This document shows, piece by piece, positions 16,801 through 24,668 of a stretch of 64,000 bases of DNA (position 1 is its first letter; each line of letters opens with the position of its first letter). The DNA comes from Desulforamulus reducens MI-1. GTDB lineage: Bacteria > Bacillota > Desulfotomaculia > Desulfotomaculales > Desulfotomaculaceae. The translations under genes and the position numbers were made by a program. Under the pieces are notes generated by a model that did not search any database, was not told where the DNA came from, and saw nothing but the letters and a program-made list of their open reading frames with translations. The DNA is taken from positions 1,026,332-1,090,331 of the forward strand of contig NC_009253.1 in NCBI RefSeq assembly GCF_000016165.1, read 5' to 3'.

Positions 16801-16948
16801 AGATAAAGAAAAAGTATTAGCGAAAAAACCACACGCCTCCTCCTTTTTGAAGGAGATATGCTTGGTTAAATTATACCCTATTTGCAGTGATAATCAAGCA
16901 AGAGTAGCAAGAAAATACCAGGCTGAAAGCCGGTTAATCCAATCCGAA

Positions 16949-16985
16949 GGGAGGAAGGATACCGGCGGCAGCCGGTATCAAAAAT
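16949..16985 (+). promoter_or_regulatory. Shine-Dalgarno, 9-bp hairpin, then start codon of the DUF6573-like gene
   Basis: GGGAGG (16949-16954) is followed after 3 bases by a perfect 9-bp stem GATACCGGC/GCCGGTATC (16958-16966 and 16971-16979, loop GGCA). Six bases later is ATG 16986. Folding gives an effective spacing of 9 bases. The upstream part (CCGGTTAATCCAATCCGAAG) resembles the radC leader. Confidence 0.68.
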
Positions 16986-17372
16986 ATGAAAGATATATTG
17001 GATTTTCCAGGGGTAATTTGCTCCTACACCAGAAAACAGGCGATTGAAGACGGGGTCTAAATAGATGTTTCTCAAACTGCCAGACAAGCAGGATTTAAAT
17101 ATCCTGTAGCTGTTACCCAGGCAGTGTTGACGGAGGTTATCACCCCCGATGAAATAGCTAAAAAGAAAGGACAGACTGAAGCCGGTAGGCTGTGGGATGT
17201 ATTATGGATGTGTTCTGTTGCAGCAAGATGTAGCAAGGGCCAAGCAGAAATAAGATTCAAACTTGAAGTAGTAAAGGGTAAGTGCAGAGAATTTGTAAAA
17301 CTGAAGGCATTGTGTCACCCGGGTGATAAGGAAGAACCAGTTATCACTATAATGCTGCCGGATGAAGATTAG
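16986..17372 (+). pseudogene. DUF6573-like gene with an in-frame TAA
   Basis: From ATG 16986 the frame reads MKDILDFPGVICSYTRKQAIEDGV and then TAA at 17058-17060. It continues in the same frame as IDVSQTARQAGFKYPVAVTQAVLT ... GRLWDVLWMCSVAAR to a stop at 17372. Family members read like YTRAQAIADGVLIDVSETAREAGF, so the TAA sits where a leucine codon (TTA) is expected; one base change explains it. Either the gene is dead, or the downstream part is expressed from an internal start (TTG 17124). DUF6573 proteins are common on mobile elements and have no known function. Confidence 0.75.
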
Positions 17373-17414
17373 TCAGGATTGTAACACGAAAGATAAAGAT
17401 GATAAGGAGACTTC

Positions 17415-18083
17415 ATGATGATAGATGAGAAAATCATTAATAAAATACGTAAAGTGCTTGCGCTAACGAAGAGTACCTATCAAGAAGAAGCACAGGCGGC
17501 ACTATTAAAAGCACAGGAGTTAATGGCACAACACGGACTAACCATGGCTGAAATTGAGATATCACAGGAAACAGGCAAGGAAAAACAAGTGGAAGATATC
17601 TGTATTTCAGAAAAGCGAAGAAATACTTGGTTTGAAAAAAGCCTAGCTGGGATTATCGGTGAAAACTTTCGTTGCCATCCATATGCAGTACTGGGAGAAG
17701 GAATTTACTTTATAGGTTTAAAGGAAGATGTGGAAATAGCAAAAGAAGTTTACCTGTATGCACTCAACACCATGCTCTATTTATCAAATAACTACGTGAA
17801 AACGAATCGTAACCCAGTAGTGAGCATAAACAGTAGGCATCTAAAAAATGATTATTTGACTGGGTTTCTCAAAGGACTAAGGGATAAGTTTAAGGAGCAG
17901 ATTGAATCTAAGGGTTATGCTTTAATCCTGGCTAAGGATGCTTTGGTCATTCAAACCGTAAACGAGAAAAAGTTACAAAAGGGTCAGAAAAGTAGGATTG
18001 TAACTGGTGGCTCAGCAGATGCCAAGGAAGCTGGCTATCGAGATGGAAAAAGCTTTAATGAAAAGCAGAAGATTATTCACTGA
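17415..18083 (+). CDS. DUF2786/DUF7168-type protein
   Basis: A 222-residue protein with a clear ribosome site (AAGGAGACTTC). Residues about 8-48 carry the DUF2786 pattern, KIRKVLALTKSTYQEEAQAALLKAQELMAQHGL. The following 150 residues match the usual companion region (NTWFEKSLAGIIGENFRCHPYAV ... EVAKEVYLYALNTM). These proteins occur on phages and plasmids; their role is unknown. The final 80 bases overlap the next frame. Confidence 0.8.
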   Translation: MMIDEKIINKIRKVLALTKSTYQEEAQAALLKAQELMAQHGLTMAEIEISQETGKEKQVEDICISEKRRNTWFEKSLAGIIGENFRCHPYAVLGEGIYFIGLKEDVEIAKEVYLYALNTMLYLSNNYVKTNRNPVVSINSRHLKNDYLTGFLKGLRDKFKEQIESKGYALILAKDALVIQTVNEKKLQKGQKSRIVTGGSADAKEAGYRDGKSFNEKQKIIH

Positions 18084-18444
18084 ATTTCGGTATTACTACA
18101 TGCTATACCAATTAATGAAAAAGGAAGGTGGCTGGTTGGTTTTGGCTAGCCAAGTAAGATACCACCCTGAATTGGTGAACTTTTGCCAAGTAGGATGGAC
18201 AACTGATTTGCATAAATGGGGTCTAATTGTCTCCCTATGGATTAATCCAAGTGAGTGGGATTTTAATGAGAATATACCTAAGACAGATACTGCTATAGCT
18301 TACTTGTACAAGCATAAAGATGGCAGTGTTTATGTTGCAAAAAGTTATGAAGAACAAGTAAAAATACACAAAAAGTATGGAATACCAATTGTTGACCCAG
18401 GTGAGCAGTTTCATGAAGGGGATCAGCAATTAGCATTATTTTAA
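18058..18444 (+). CDS. Hypothetical protein overlapping the DUF2786 gene (start uncertain)
   Basis: The frame ends at 18444 and can start at 18043, 18058, 18100 or 18115; none has a strong ribosome site, which suggests translational coupling with the preceding gene. The conserved-looking part starts at GGWLVLASQVRYHPELVNFCQVGWTTDLHKWGLIVSLWINP and ends with an acidic tail DQQLALF, a beta-clamp-like end. No known family was recognised. The first two thirds are beta-rich with several tryptophans. Confidence 0.55.
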   Translation: MKSRRLFTEFRYYYMLYQLMKKEGGWLVLASQVRYHPELVNFCQVGWTTDLHKWGLIVSLWINPSEWDFNENIPKTDTAIAYLYKHKDGSVYVAKSYEEQVKIHKKYGIPIVDPGEQFHEGDQQLALF

Positions 18445-18459
18445 AAACTGTATTATTAA

Positions 18460-18487
18460 AATGGCCTGGTATATATTCCAGGCCATT
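18460..18487 (+). terminator. Inverted repeat after the 18.4 kb gene
   Basis: AATGGCCTGG (18460-18469) and CCAGGCCATT (18478-18487) form a 10-bp perfect stem with an 8-nt AT loop. The T-tract is better on the minus strand (TTTTAATAA), so it may act in either direction. It marks the left limit of the hairpin-rich region. Confidence 0.55.
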
Positions 18488-18559
18488 CCCAAAGGGAAAT
18501 ATTTCAGTTTGATATGTAGTCCTGATGGTGGGATTACAACTTTTATTTTTAATTATTTA

Positions 18560-19194
18560 CTGGTGTAAAGCCAGTTTAATCGGATATGGCTTTGGTAGAA
18601 GCCAGCAGTGAGCAGTGGTAACTGCAAAATATTTTGTCTCAACTCATTTTTCCCAAATGAGCACTTTTTCCCACTAAGGCATCGTTCCTTTGTGCGGAGG
18701 CTCAACGTCGATGACCGGTAAGTGAGGCAGACCGGTAGGGCGGCCAAGGGACCTGGTCGTGAGCGACGGTAGTCGCATGGGTCAAAGGGGACTATCTTGC
18801 CGGACAGTAGAGGTGACCGGTAAGGACATACCCAGCCGTTGGGCTGCGGGAGCAGCACAATGGCGGAGGATTATCACAAAAGCTTCCGGTAGGAAGGTTT
18901 GTGCGAAGACCCGTAGGGTCGTTTATTTAGGACGGTAGGCATAAATAAACGACCCGATAGGATGACCCACAAGCCCTAGCTTTGCTATAGCCTTGATGCG
19001 GTAGCGACAAGGCTATAGCAAAGCTAGGAATCCCGGGCGGTTGCCCGGGTATAAACTAACCGGTAGTTGTTTTAGCATTACGGTAGTAATGCCAAGAAGT
19101 TCGGTAGATAAAAATGATCAGGAAATGAAATTAACATCTGCCCTGGTAAGGGCAGATAAGTGCCCGGCAGGGTCTCCATGAACCAGCGGTAGCT
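18560..19194 (+). ncRNA. Putative large structured RNA with repeated GGTA-loop hairpins
   Basis: About 640 bp without a convincing ORF. At least eight hairpins share the loop GGTA but have unrelated stems: TGGCTT/AAGCCA (18587, with a T-G pair around the loop), GCAGT/ACTGC (18612), GCGAC/GTCGC (18763), CTTCC/GGAAG (18883), GCATTAC/GTAATGC (19075), ATCTGCCCT/AGGGCAGAT (19136), AGC/GCT (19185), and the tip of a perfect 21-bp stem (arms 18975-18995 and 19008-19028). A CCCGGGC stem with GGTT (19032) and a GACCC stem with GTA are variants. A 14-bp stem lies at about 18915-18955. An outer GACCT/GGGTC helix around 18763 pairs through G-U only on the plus strand. No promoter or terminator is obvious, so transcription is less secure than for the first RNA locus. 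Confidence 0.6.
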
Positions 19195-19208
19195 AGAAGT
19201 TTATAGAT

Positions 19209-19413
19209 GTCCGGGCAGTGTCCGGGTAAGAAACTAGCCAAAACAAGCTAATAAATTACAACATTTACAAGAAAATTTTGAAACAAAGTAGTTTTGTCCG
19301 AACAAAACCCGGACAAAACTACTTATTTGGCCTAAAACTAGTATTAAAGTATCCGGGCAATGTCCGAAGAAGGTTTTAGATGATGAAAGTTGCCCGGGCA
19401 TTGTCCGGGGATA
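19209..19413 (+). repeat. Second array of paired 11-bp repeats, upstream of the recombinase
   Basis: Four pairs of the same 11-bp direct repeat found in the parC-like region lie at 19209, 19296, 19351 and 19392 (for example GTCCGGGCAGT followed by GTCCGGGTAAG). The period is exactly 11 bp inside pairs, and pair spacings are 87, 55 and 41 bp, near multiples of 11. A single related unit lies at 19162. The last pair ends 13 bases before the recombinase ATG and overlaps its expected leader. Confidence 0.75.
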
Positions 19414-19425
19414 GGGGGATGGTCA

Positions 19426-20514
19426 ATGGCAAAGTTAAAGACGATATATAGGCAAGTTGATCAGTTATTTAGCATGTCTCGAAGCTTTGGACAAAAGAAA
19501 AAAGCACTACGTGAAGTGGGTCAGCTTGATGCAGCTATCCCTGGTTCTATGACGTATGATATTTATCGTGGTGCTTGTATGCGGTTTGCAGAAGATCTCG
19601 CTGAAAAGAGGGGGACTAACAAATTTCAAATATGTTCTATAACCCCCGAAGAAGTTAGAAATTTCCTAGAGAGGCTAAAGCTAACCCGGAGGCCTGAGAC
19701 GGTACACCAATATTCATCGGCTCTTAGCAAATTAGAGGATATGACAAATAAAAGATTTGGAAAGGTTTCATGGGAAATTGACAAATTAGATCGACCTCGT
19801 AGAAGCAGAGAAGATGTTACTAAACAGCGTGGACCTGCATATACGCCGGAAGAGGCAAATAAACTCATTCACGAGTTGAGGGTAATAAATCCGAAGGCAG
19901 CCGATGCAATGGAGTTCATCCGTGCCACCGGCTGCCGTGCTGAATCTGTTTTTGGGGTAGTTAGAAAAAAGGGTGGCAAAGTTGTTACCGATGGAATAAC
20001 AGTTGAAAAAGTTAAAGCATATCGGGACTTTGATAAAGTGGTTACTCCCGAACGAATCGACCTGGTGCGTGGGACAGTGAAGTTAATTGAAAAAGGAGGT
20101 AAGGTACGAGAAGTTACTTATGACCGGCAGTACCAGGGTTTAATGGAGCGACTGGTTAGGGAAAAGCCCCACGGGAAGATATTTGCTGAGATGAAACAGC
20201 AGACAGTTTATTGTCAAATATCGGTAATCGCTTCAAAAAGTAGTTTTCAGGGACGAGGCTTTCATGGAATGAGAAAGACCTTTGCGGTTCATAGACACAA
20301 AGAGTATGTTAATAGACTCAGAGAACTAATAGAGACAAAAGATTGGCAGAAACTCTCCAAGGAATTTCCGGTGTCAGGTCAAAAGGCAAGGCGAATATGC
20401 GAAAGCCCAGTAGATAGAGTAGTAGATATTGTGGCAAGGATGAGGTTAACCACGGATCTTGGACATAACAGGGTGGAGGTTACATACCGGTATGTACCAA
20501 GGGAGAAAGGGTAA
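19426..20514 (+). CDS. Tyrosine recombinase (integrase)
   Basis: A 362-residue protein from ATG 19426 after AGGGGGATGG; an upstream TTG at 19390 lies inside the repeat array and is unlikely. Catalytic-type residues are visible: Arg in ATGCRAESVFG (about residue 171), HGMRKTFA (about residue 280), LGHNR (about 348) and the nucleophile candidate in VTYRYVP (about 356). The N-terminal part is a SAM-like core-binding domain. It could integrate the element, resolve multimers, or invert a segment. It is not of the serine type known from skin elements. Confidence 0.82.
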   Translation: MAKLKTIYRQVDQLFSMSRSFGQKKKALREVGQLDAAIPGSMTYDIYRGACMRFAEDLAEKRGTNKFQICSITPEEVRNFLERLKLTRRPETVHQYSSALSKLEDMTNKRFGKVSWEIDKLDRPRRSREDVTKQRGPAYTPEEANKLIHELRVINPKAADAMEFIRATGCRAESVFGVVRKKGGKVVTDGITVEKVKAYRDFDKVVTPERIDLVRGTVKLIEKGGKVREVTYDRQYQGLMERLVREKPHGKIFAEMKQQTVYCQISVIASKSSFQGRGFHGMRKTFAVHRHKEYVNRLRELIETKDWQKLSKEFPVSGQKARRICESPVDRVVDIVARMRLTTDLGHNRVEVTYRYVPREKG

Positions 20515-20543
20515 TTGACATAAACTAGTTAATAGATTAAAGT
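20515..20543 (+). promoter_or_regulatory. Promoter candidate for the ParA-type gene
   Basis: TTGACA (20515-20520), a 17-bp spacer and TAAAGT (20538-20543) lie just after the recombinase stop and about 60 bp before the parA-like start. Confidence 0.5.
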
Positions 20544-20603
20544 AAAATAAAAAAATTTAGAAAATTATAGCTATTGAATGGGTGATAGTGGGGGGTTTTT
20601 ATT

Positions 20604-21686
20604 ATGTCAAAGAAAAATATAAAAATTTATGCCTTCTATAACAATAAGGGAGGAGTAGGGAAAACTACTCTTTGTTTTAATGCTGCGTCACTTTATGCTC
20701 AAAAGAACCCTAACACACAAGTTTTAGTAATTGATATGTGTCCACAAGCTAATATATCTCAGTTTTTATTAGGTGGTGGCCAACAAGGATATAAAACAAC
20801 CCAAAAATTACAGTCTCTAGCTGGAAGAAAAAATGTAGTTGGTTTTATAGATTGGTTATTAAAAGGAAATTCGAATTTTAAAACGCCTAACACTTCCTAT
20901 AAAATTAATGTTTCTTCTTACAATAAGCATATACCAACTAATGTATATTTAATTGCAGGTGATTCGTTTTTGGAATCCCTTTCCTTAGCATTAAATTATG
21001 CAGTAATTAACCCGGCTAATACCCAAGCTTGGAAAGAATATATGACAGCAATTAGAAGGTTATGTGAATATGAATATGAATATGAAAAATTGGAAAACTT
21101 AGTGGTTTTTATAGATTGTAATCCTAGCTTTTCTATATATACACAAATGGCATTGACATCTTCAGATTATTTAATTATTCCCATGATGGCAGACCATAGT
21201 TCTGAAGAAGGTATAAAATCAATTTTAATGTTACTTTATGATCAATACCCATCAGTAGCTATAAAAAAATATGCAGAAAATGTTATTACTTATAATAAAC
21301 AAATTAAGAATTTTGAATTAAAACTTCCATTGATTTTTGAATTCGTATTTAATAATTATACTTCTAATCAAGGGATTGCCAACGCATTTCAATCTATAAA
21401 ATCTGAACTAATGGAATTCTGCTATAAACAATTTAATAAATTCCCGAATCTATTTTATCCGGCAAGTAATGTTAAAGATGAGTCTGACTGGGAGCAATAT
21501 TTTGTTTCTGATGTAAAAGATTTTCACACAGCAGGAAAAGTATCAGCTGCACTTGGAATTCCTATTTGTAATTTACCTAACTCAACAAAATATACTATGC
21601 CGAATAATAATGAGGTTGTCATACCTAAAGGAAATTATACTCAAGCAGTGGATGATGTAAAGGCTTTCGTAAACAAAATATTATAG
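20604..21686 (+). CDS. ParA/MinD-superfamily AAA ATPase
   Basis: A 360-residue protein with a deviant Walker A KGGVGKTT near residue 15 and a Walker B-like VVFIDCNPSF near residue 165. The ribosome site is TGGGGGG. ParA ATPases position plasmids or large complexes. No ParB partner is evident, but two small basic proteins follow at 22.1-22.6 kb. The gene is visibly richer in A+T than its neighbours, with many AAT, ATA and TTA codons, which suggests separate acquisition. With the ParM system, the element would carry two partition-type ATPases; this one may serve another task. Confidence 0.85.
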   Translation: MSKKNIKIYAFYNNKGGVGKTTLCFNAASLYAQKNPNTQVLVIDMCPQANISQFLLGGGQQGYKTTQKLQSLAGRKNVVGFIDWLLKGNSNFKTPNTSYKINVSSYNKHIPTNVYLIAGDSFLESLSLALNYAVINPANTQAWKEYMTAIRRLCEYEYEYEKLENLVVFIDCNPSFSIYTQMALTSSDYLIIPMMADHSSEEGIKSILMLLYDQYPSVAIKKYAENVITYNKQIKNFELKLPLIFEFVFNNYTSNQGIANAFQSIKSELMEFCYKQFNKFPNLFYPASNVKDESDWEQYFVSDVKDFHTAGKVSAALGIPICNLPNSTKYTMPNNNEVVIPKGNYTQAVDDVKAFVNKIL

Positions 21687-21769
21687 ATGTTTGAATCTAC
21701 AGGCTATTTGCGAGATGTTGTTTTATGTGAAAATCGAGTTGGAGTAAATATATTCCTAAGACTAAAAGT

Positions 21770-21797
21770 AATCCACGGTAATTTTTTACCGTGGATT
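21770..21797 (+). terminator. Bidirectional terminator between convergent genes
   Basis: A stem of ATCCACGGTAA with TTACCGTGGAT, a short T loop and flanking A/T runs on both sides. It separates the parA-like gene from the small minus-strand ORF ending at 21812. Confidence 0.7.
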
Positions 21798-21811
21798 TTC
21801 TAATGACTATC

Positions 21812-21955
21812 TTATTGTTTTATTTTACCATAGGTAAATTCGTTCATTTTCTTAGCAATATGCCTAATAGATTCTGGACTTTTATCCTTATAGACAAAAC
21901 TATTGCTGCTATCTGTGGTACCCATTTCGATTATTTTTTTAAGTAAAGATTTCAT
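21812..21955 (-). CDS. Small hypothetical protein (47 aa)
   Basis: The minus-strand frame reads MKSLLKKIIEMGTTDSSNSF and ends EFTYGKIKQ, with a GGTGAT ribosome site about 3 bases before the ATG. It is helical and basic. It converges on the parA-like gene across a shared terminator, which supports it as a real transcription unit. The rest of the 395-bp gap (21956-22081) holds only leader sequence. Confidence 0.45.
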   Translation of the reverse strand: MKSLLKKIIEMGTTDSSNSFVYKDKSPESIRHIAKKMNEFTYGKIKQ

Positions 21956-22081
21956 ATCATCACCCGTTATTTAGGGTACCCATAAATGGCAATTTTTAGT
22001 CATACCTCCCTCCTACCGGCATAGGATTTGATATAAATATATTTTTATCCCTGGGATAAGCACCTGAAAGGGGGGCATTAA

Positions 22082-22324
22082 GTGGTAGAGAGGGAGGAGG
22101 CATCCCGCAAAGAGCGTTCCGATAAGAAGTGGGAGTACCCCTTAAGGCTTGATAAGCAAATAGAAGCTGAGGTAAAGGCATTAGCGTTAAATGTCGGAAA
22201 ACCAATAGGACAAGTTTTGGATCGGCTCATCACTGCAGCACTACATAACGAAGAAATATTAAACAATATCTATGCCATGTGGCCTCCAAAGGATTTATTT
22301 ATTATGGTAAGGAGGCGGGAATAA
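22082..22324 (+). CDS. Small ribbon-helix-helix-like protein
   Basis: An 80-residue protein starting at GTG after GAAAGGGGGG. A charged N-terminus (VEREEASRKERSDKK) precedes WEYPLRLDKQIEAEVKALALNVGKPIGQVLDRLITAAL, which has the strand-helix-helix rhythm of Arc/MetJ-type DNA-binding proteins. It abuts the next small gene without a gap (stop TAA then ATG). It could be the DNA-binding partner of the ParA-type ATPase; that is inference from position. Confidence 0.55.
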   Translation: MVEREEASRKERSDKKWEYPLRLDKQIEAEVKALALNVGKPIGQVLDRLITAALHNEEILNNIYAMWPPKDLFIMVRRRE

Positions 22325-22600
22325 ATGGGTTTACTAAACTTTTTATTCGGAGAACCTGCACCACGAACACGGCGATTCAATGTAGAAATTGAACTTCCGG
22401 AAACTCAATACGAGGCCTTGATGAATATGATTAGAGCAGTTAAAGAGCATGAAAATAAAGAGTTCGATGAAAGTAAATTCTGGAGTAAGTTAGTGACAGA
22501 ATGGTTGGAGAAAAACTGGGGGCCAACTATTAAGAAGTTAGCTAATATAGACAAGCCATCAAGGAGAAGAACTAAAGGTAGTCGCAGTACTCGGGGTTAA
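22325..22600 (+). CDS. Small basic protein, operon partner of the 22082 gene
   Basis: A 91-residue protein. It starts with a short hydrophobic stretch (MGLLNFLFGEPAP), followed by RRFNVEIELPETQYEALMNMIRAVKEHENKEFDESKFWSKLVTEWLEKNW, again a strand plus two helices as in ribbon-helix-helix proteins. The tail is strongly basic (KPSRRRTKGSRSTRG). The ribosome site is AAGGAGGCGGG inside the previous gene. Function unknown; DNA binding is plausible. Confidence 0.55.
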   Translation: MGLLNFLFGEPAPRTRRFNVEIELPETQYEALMNMIRAVKEHENKEFDESKFWSKLVTEWLEKNWGPTIKKLANIDKPSRRRTKGSRSTRG

Positions 22601-22762
22601 TACTTCAACTACATTCTAATCAGAATGGTTTTTATCTTTTCTTTCTATTATATAAGTCTTTGGCCTACGTCCCTTCGAGATAACAATTGTCGAAAATTCT
22701 TATTAATCAGGAAGGTATTAGAAAATTAAGACAAGAATTGTTAGCTTGGAGGTGTTATTGTT

Positions 22763-23347
22763 TTGGAACAAATAAAATTATACAAATTATACAATAAGGA
22801 ACTTGGGGAAGTATTAAGAACCAGGAATATTGATCAGCTTATTGAGTTCTGTAACAAATGGGCAACTAAAATTGAATTACAGTATTTAGCTGAACTTAAA
22901 AATCAACCAAGGGATTTTGCTGAATTAGTAATGCATCAAATGATACTTGCTAAAAAAGATATGCCTGAAGAGATAAAGCAAGAGTCTGAAGAGTGGATTA
23001 AAAAATACCGGCTTGCAAAGTATGGGTCTACTAATCCACTTACTGAGTTAGCAAGAGAAATGACGCTGGTTGCTAAGGAAAATCCAATCATTGAAGATAC
23101 ATTTGAGATGCCGCACAGCCGTCATTGGGTAGATCTACCATCTGGTTTAAGATTATGCTTTACATTAAAAAGATTACCTGACGAAATACCGTTTTGGCAC
23201 TTATCTATGTCTAAGGAACAAGGGGGAATTTTGCAGGAAGAGATAGACAATTGTGTTGATGCGTTTTTTGATAAGGAAAGGGAAATTGATCACCAATCAG
23301 GCACAATTAATAACGGAGTTCTGCATTTCTTTCAAGATGCAGAATAG
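22763..23347 (+). CDS. Hypothetical protein, accessory cargo
   Basis: A 194-residue protein starting at TTG after TTGGAGGTG. The N-terminal half is helical; the C-terminal half contains HSRHWVDLPSGLRLCFTLKRLPDEIPFWHLSMSKE, which looks like a compact beta-rich domain. No family was recognised. It has its own upstream gap of 160 bp, is A+T-rich, and precedes an AbiTii-domain gene, so it may be part of a defence-type cargo. Confidence 0.55.
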   Translation: MEQIKLYKLYNKELGEVLRTRNIDQLIEFCNKWATKIELQYLAELKNQPRDFAELVMHQMILAKKDMPEEIKQESEEWIKKYRLAKYGSTNPLTELAREMTLVAKENPIIEDTFEMPHSRHWVDLPSGLRLCFTLKRLPDEIPFWHLSMSKEQGGILQEEIDNCVDAFFDKEREIDHQSGTINNGVLHFFQDAE

Positions 23348-23468
23348 TGCTTAGCAACCCCTGGTTATACTTCATCCGTCGATTGTAACTATGAATATTC
23401 TAATTATTGGTAGTTTTATGTAAAATAATGTAATATTATAGTGAGTAATTAATAGGATGTGAGATAGT

Positions 23469-24377
23469 ATGGAGTCATTGGTTTTGGAGTTGCAGCGTGA
23501 AGCATATCAACAGCAAACACCAGTATCTGTTTTGCTTAGAAAAGCATATACCTTGTCAAGAAAGTTGAAGGTGGAGGAATTTTCCAAATGGGTGGAATTG
23601 GAGTTAAATGGATATAAGGATGCTGAGGGTCTACCAGATTACAGAATATTACACGGTGAGATAAAAGCATTAAATCCTTATCATGGTTACATCCCGGCGT
23701 ATTTCCATATTGAAATTGAGAAATTAATAAAAAAGAAGGATATATTATCACCACTTACTGAAGTTGAGCTATTGGTAAAACAAGGGGAGGAAAGTGGTAG
23801 AATGCTTATGTATAAATTTCCTTCTCATATTCAAATGATGTTTATGAAAATGACTGAAGTGGAATTTGAAGTATCCTTACATATCCCCGTATCTCAATTC
23901 AATAATATTCTGGATAAAGTTCGAAATATCATTCTTGAATGGACCTTAAAATTAGAAGAGGAAGGAGTATTAGGTGAGGGTATGACGTTTAGCGAAAAAG
24001 AAAAAGAAATGGCCGTAAAAAGCTCTGCACCTATAATAAACCATATTGGAACAATGATAAACTCACAACTCCAGCAAAACACGGAACACTCCACCCAATC
24101 ACTGAAGTTAGAGGAATTCAAAGTGGAAAGCCTTCTTTCTTTAATCAGTAGCTTGGAGAAGTTTCAAGAAGAAGTACAAGATTCAGTAGTAAAACAAGAA
24201 TTAGCCTCCGAAATTGAGGTTCTTCATTCACAAGTGAAGTCCCCTAACCCTAAACGTGGTATTATTAAAGAGGCCCTGAAATCGGTACGAAATATTGCGG
24301 AAGGTACAACAGGGAGTCTAGTTGCTACCGGCATTCTTCAGCAGGTAACCACGATTTTATCCACTTTGGGTAGTTAA
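23469..24377 (+). CDS. AbiTii-domain protein (abortive-infection type)
   Basis: A 302-residue protein. Residues 1-185 follow the AbiTii pattern: LVLELQREAYQQQTPVSVLLRKAYTLSRKLKVEEFSKWVELELNGYKDAEGLPDYRILHGEIKALNP. The remaining part is helical, and the C-terminus (GSLVATGILQQVTTILSTLG) is mildly hydrophobic. AbiTii domains are linked to abortive infection against phages, though the mechanism is unclear. It stands alone with a 120-bp upstream region, near the right end of the element. Confidence 0.7.
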   Translation: MESLVLELQREAYQQQTPVSVLLRKAYTLSRKLKVEEFSKWVELELNGYKDAEGLPDYRILHGEIKALNPYHGYIPAYFHIEIEKLIKKKDILSPLTEVELLVKQGEESGRMLMYKFPSHIQMMFMKMTEVEFEVSLHIPVSQFNNILDKVRNIILEWTLKLEEEGVLGEGMTFSEKEKEMAVKSSAPIINHIGTMINSQLQQNTEHSTQSLKLEEFKVESLLSLISSLEKFQEEVQDSVVKQELASEIEVLHSQVKSPNPKRGIIKEALKSVRNIAEGTTGSLVATGILQQVTTILSTLGS

Positions 24378-24455
24378 TAGATAAATAAAAAAGAATAATT
24401 ACCTCCCGTTGTGCTACAATAGCACCAAACATTAGTTTGGATGGGTGGTGCGTCT

Positions 24456-24602
24456 ATGGATTGTTCAAATTGTATTTATCACCGTCGAGTAAAATGGTCT
24501 AGCAAAGACATCCGTCTTGCCGGTTTAAAAATGAAGATCCGGTGGATGGTAACATATAGCGACAAAAAAGAATACGTTATATTAGATGGGAATAAAGTTT
24601 AG
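24456..24602 (+). CDS. Small hypothetical protein (48 aa) with CxxC
   Basis: The frame begins MDCSNCIYHRRVKW and continues with basic residues and aromatic strands to KEYVILDGNKV. An in-frame ATG 15 bases upstream is also possible. A strong hairpin (24601-24636) begins at the stop codon and supports a short transcript. No family was recognised. Confidence 0.45.
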   Translation: MDCSNCIYHRRVKWSSKDIRLAGLKMKIRWMVTYSDKKEYVILDGNKV

Positions 24603-24636
24603 CAAGTCATTTTACCTCTGTGGTAAAGGACTTGCT
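24601..24636 (+). terminator. Hairpin terminator after the 48-residue ORF
   Basis: AGCAAGTC/GACTTGCT (outer) and TTTACC/GGTAAA (inner) make a long stem. It lies between convergent genes and may serve both strands. Confidence 0.6.
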
Positions 24637-24668
24637 GAACTTTATAATTAGAAAGAGAAAATCTTAAA

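Noticed and set aside
16847..17047. A 66-codon frame over the DUF6573-like leader
   Set aside because: It crosses the ribosome site and hairpin of the following gene and is out of frame with the family sequence.
18553..18858. A 101-codon minus-strand frame in the GGTA-hairpin region
   Set aside because: It runs against all neighbouring genes, lacks a ribosome site, and its composition follows the hairpin stems.
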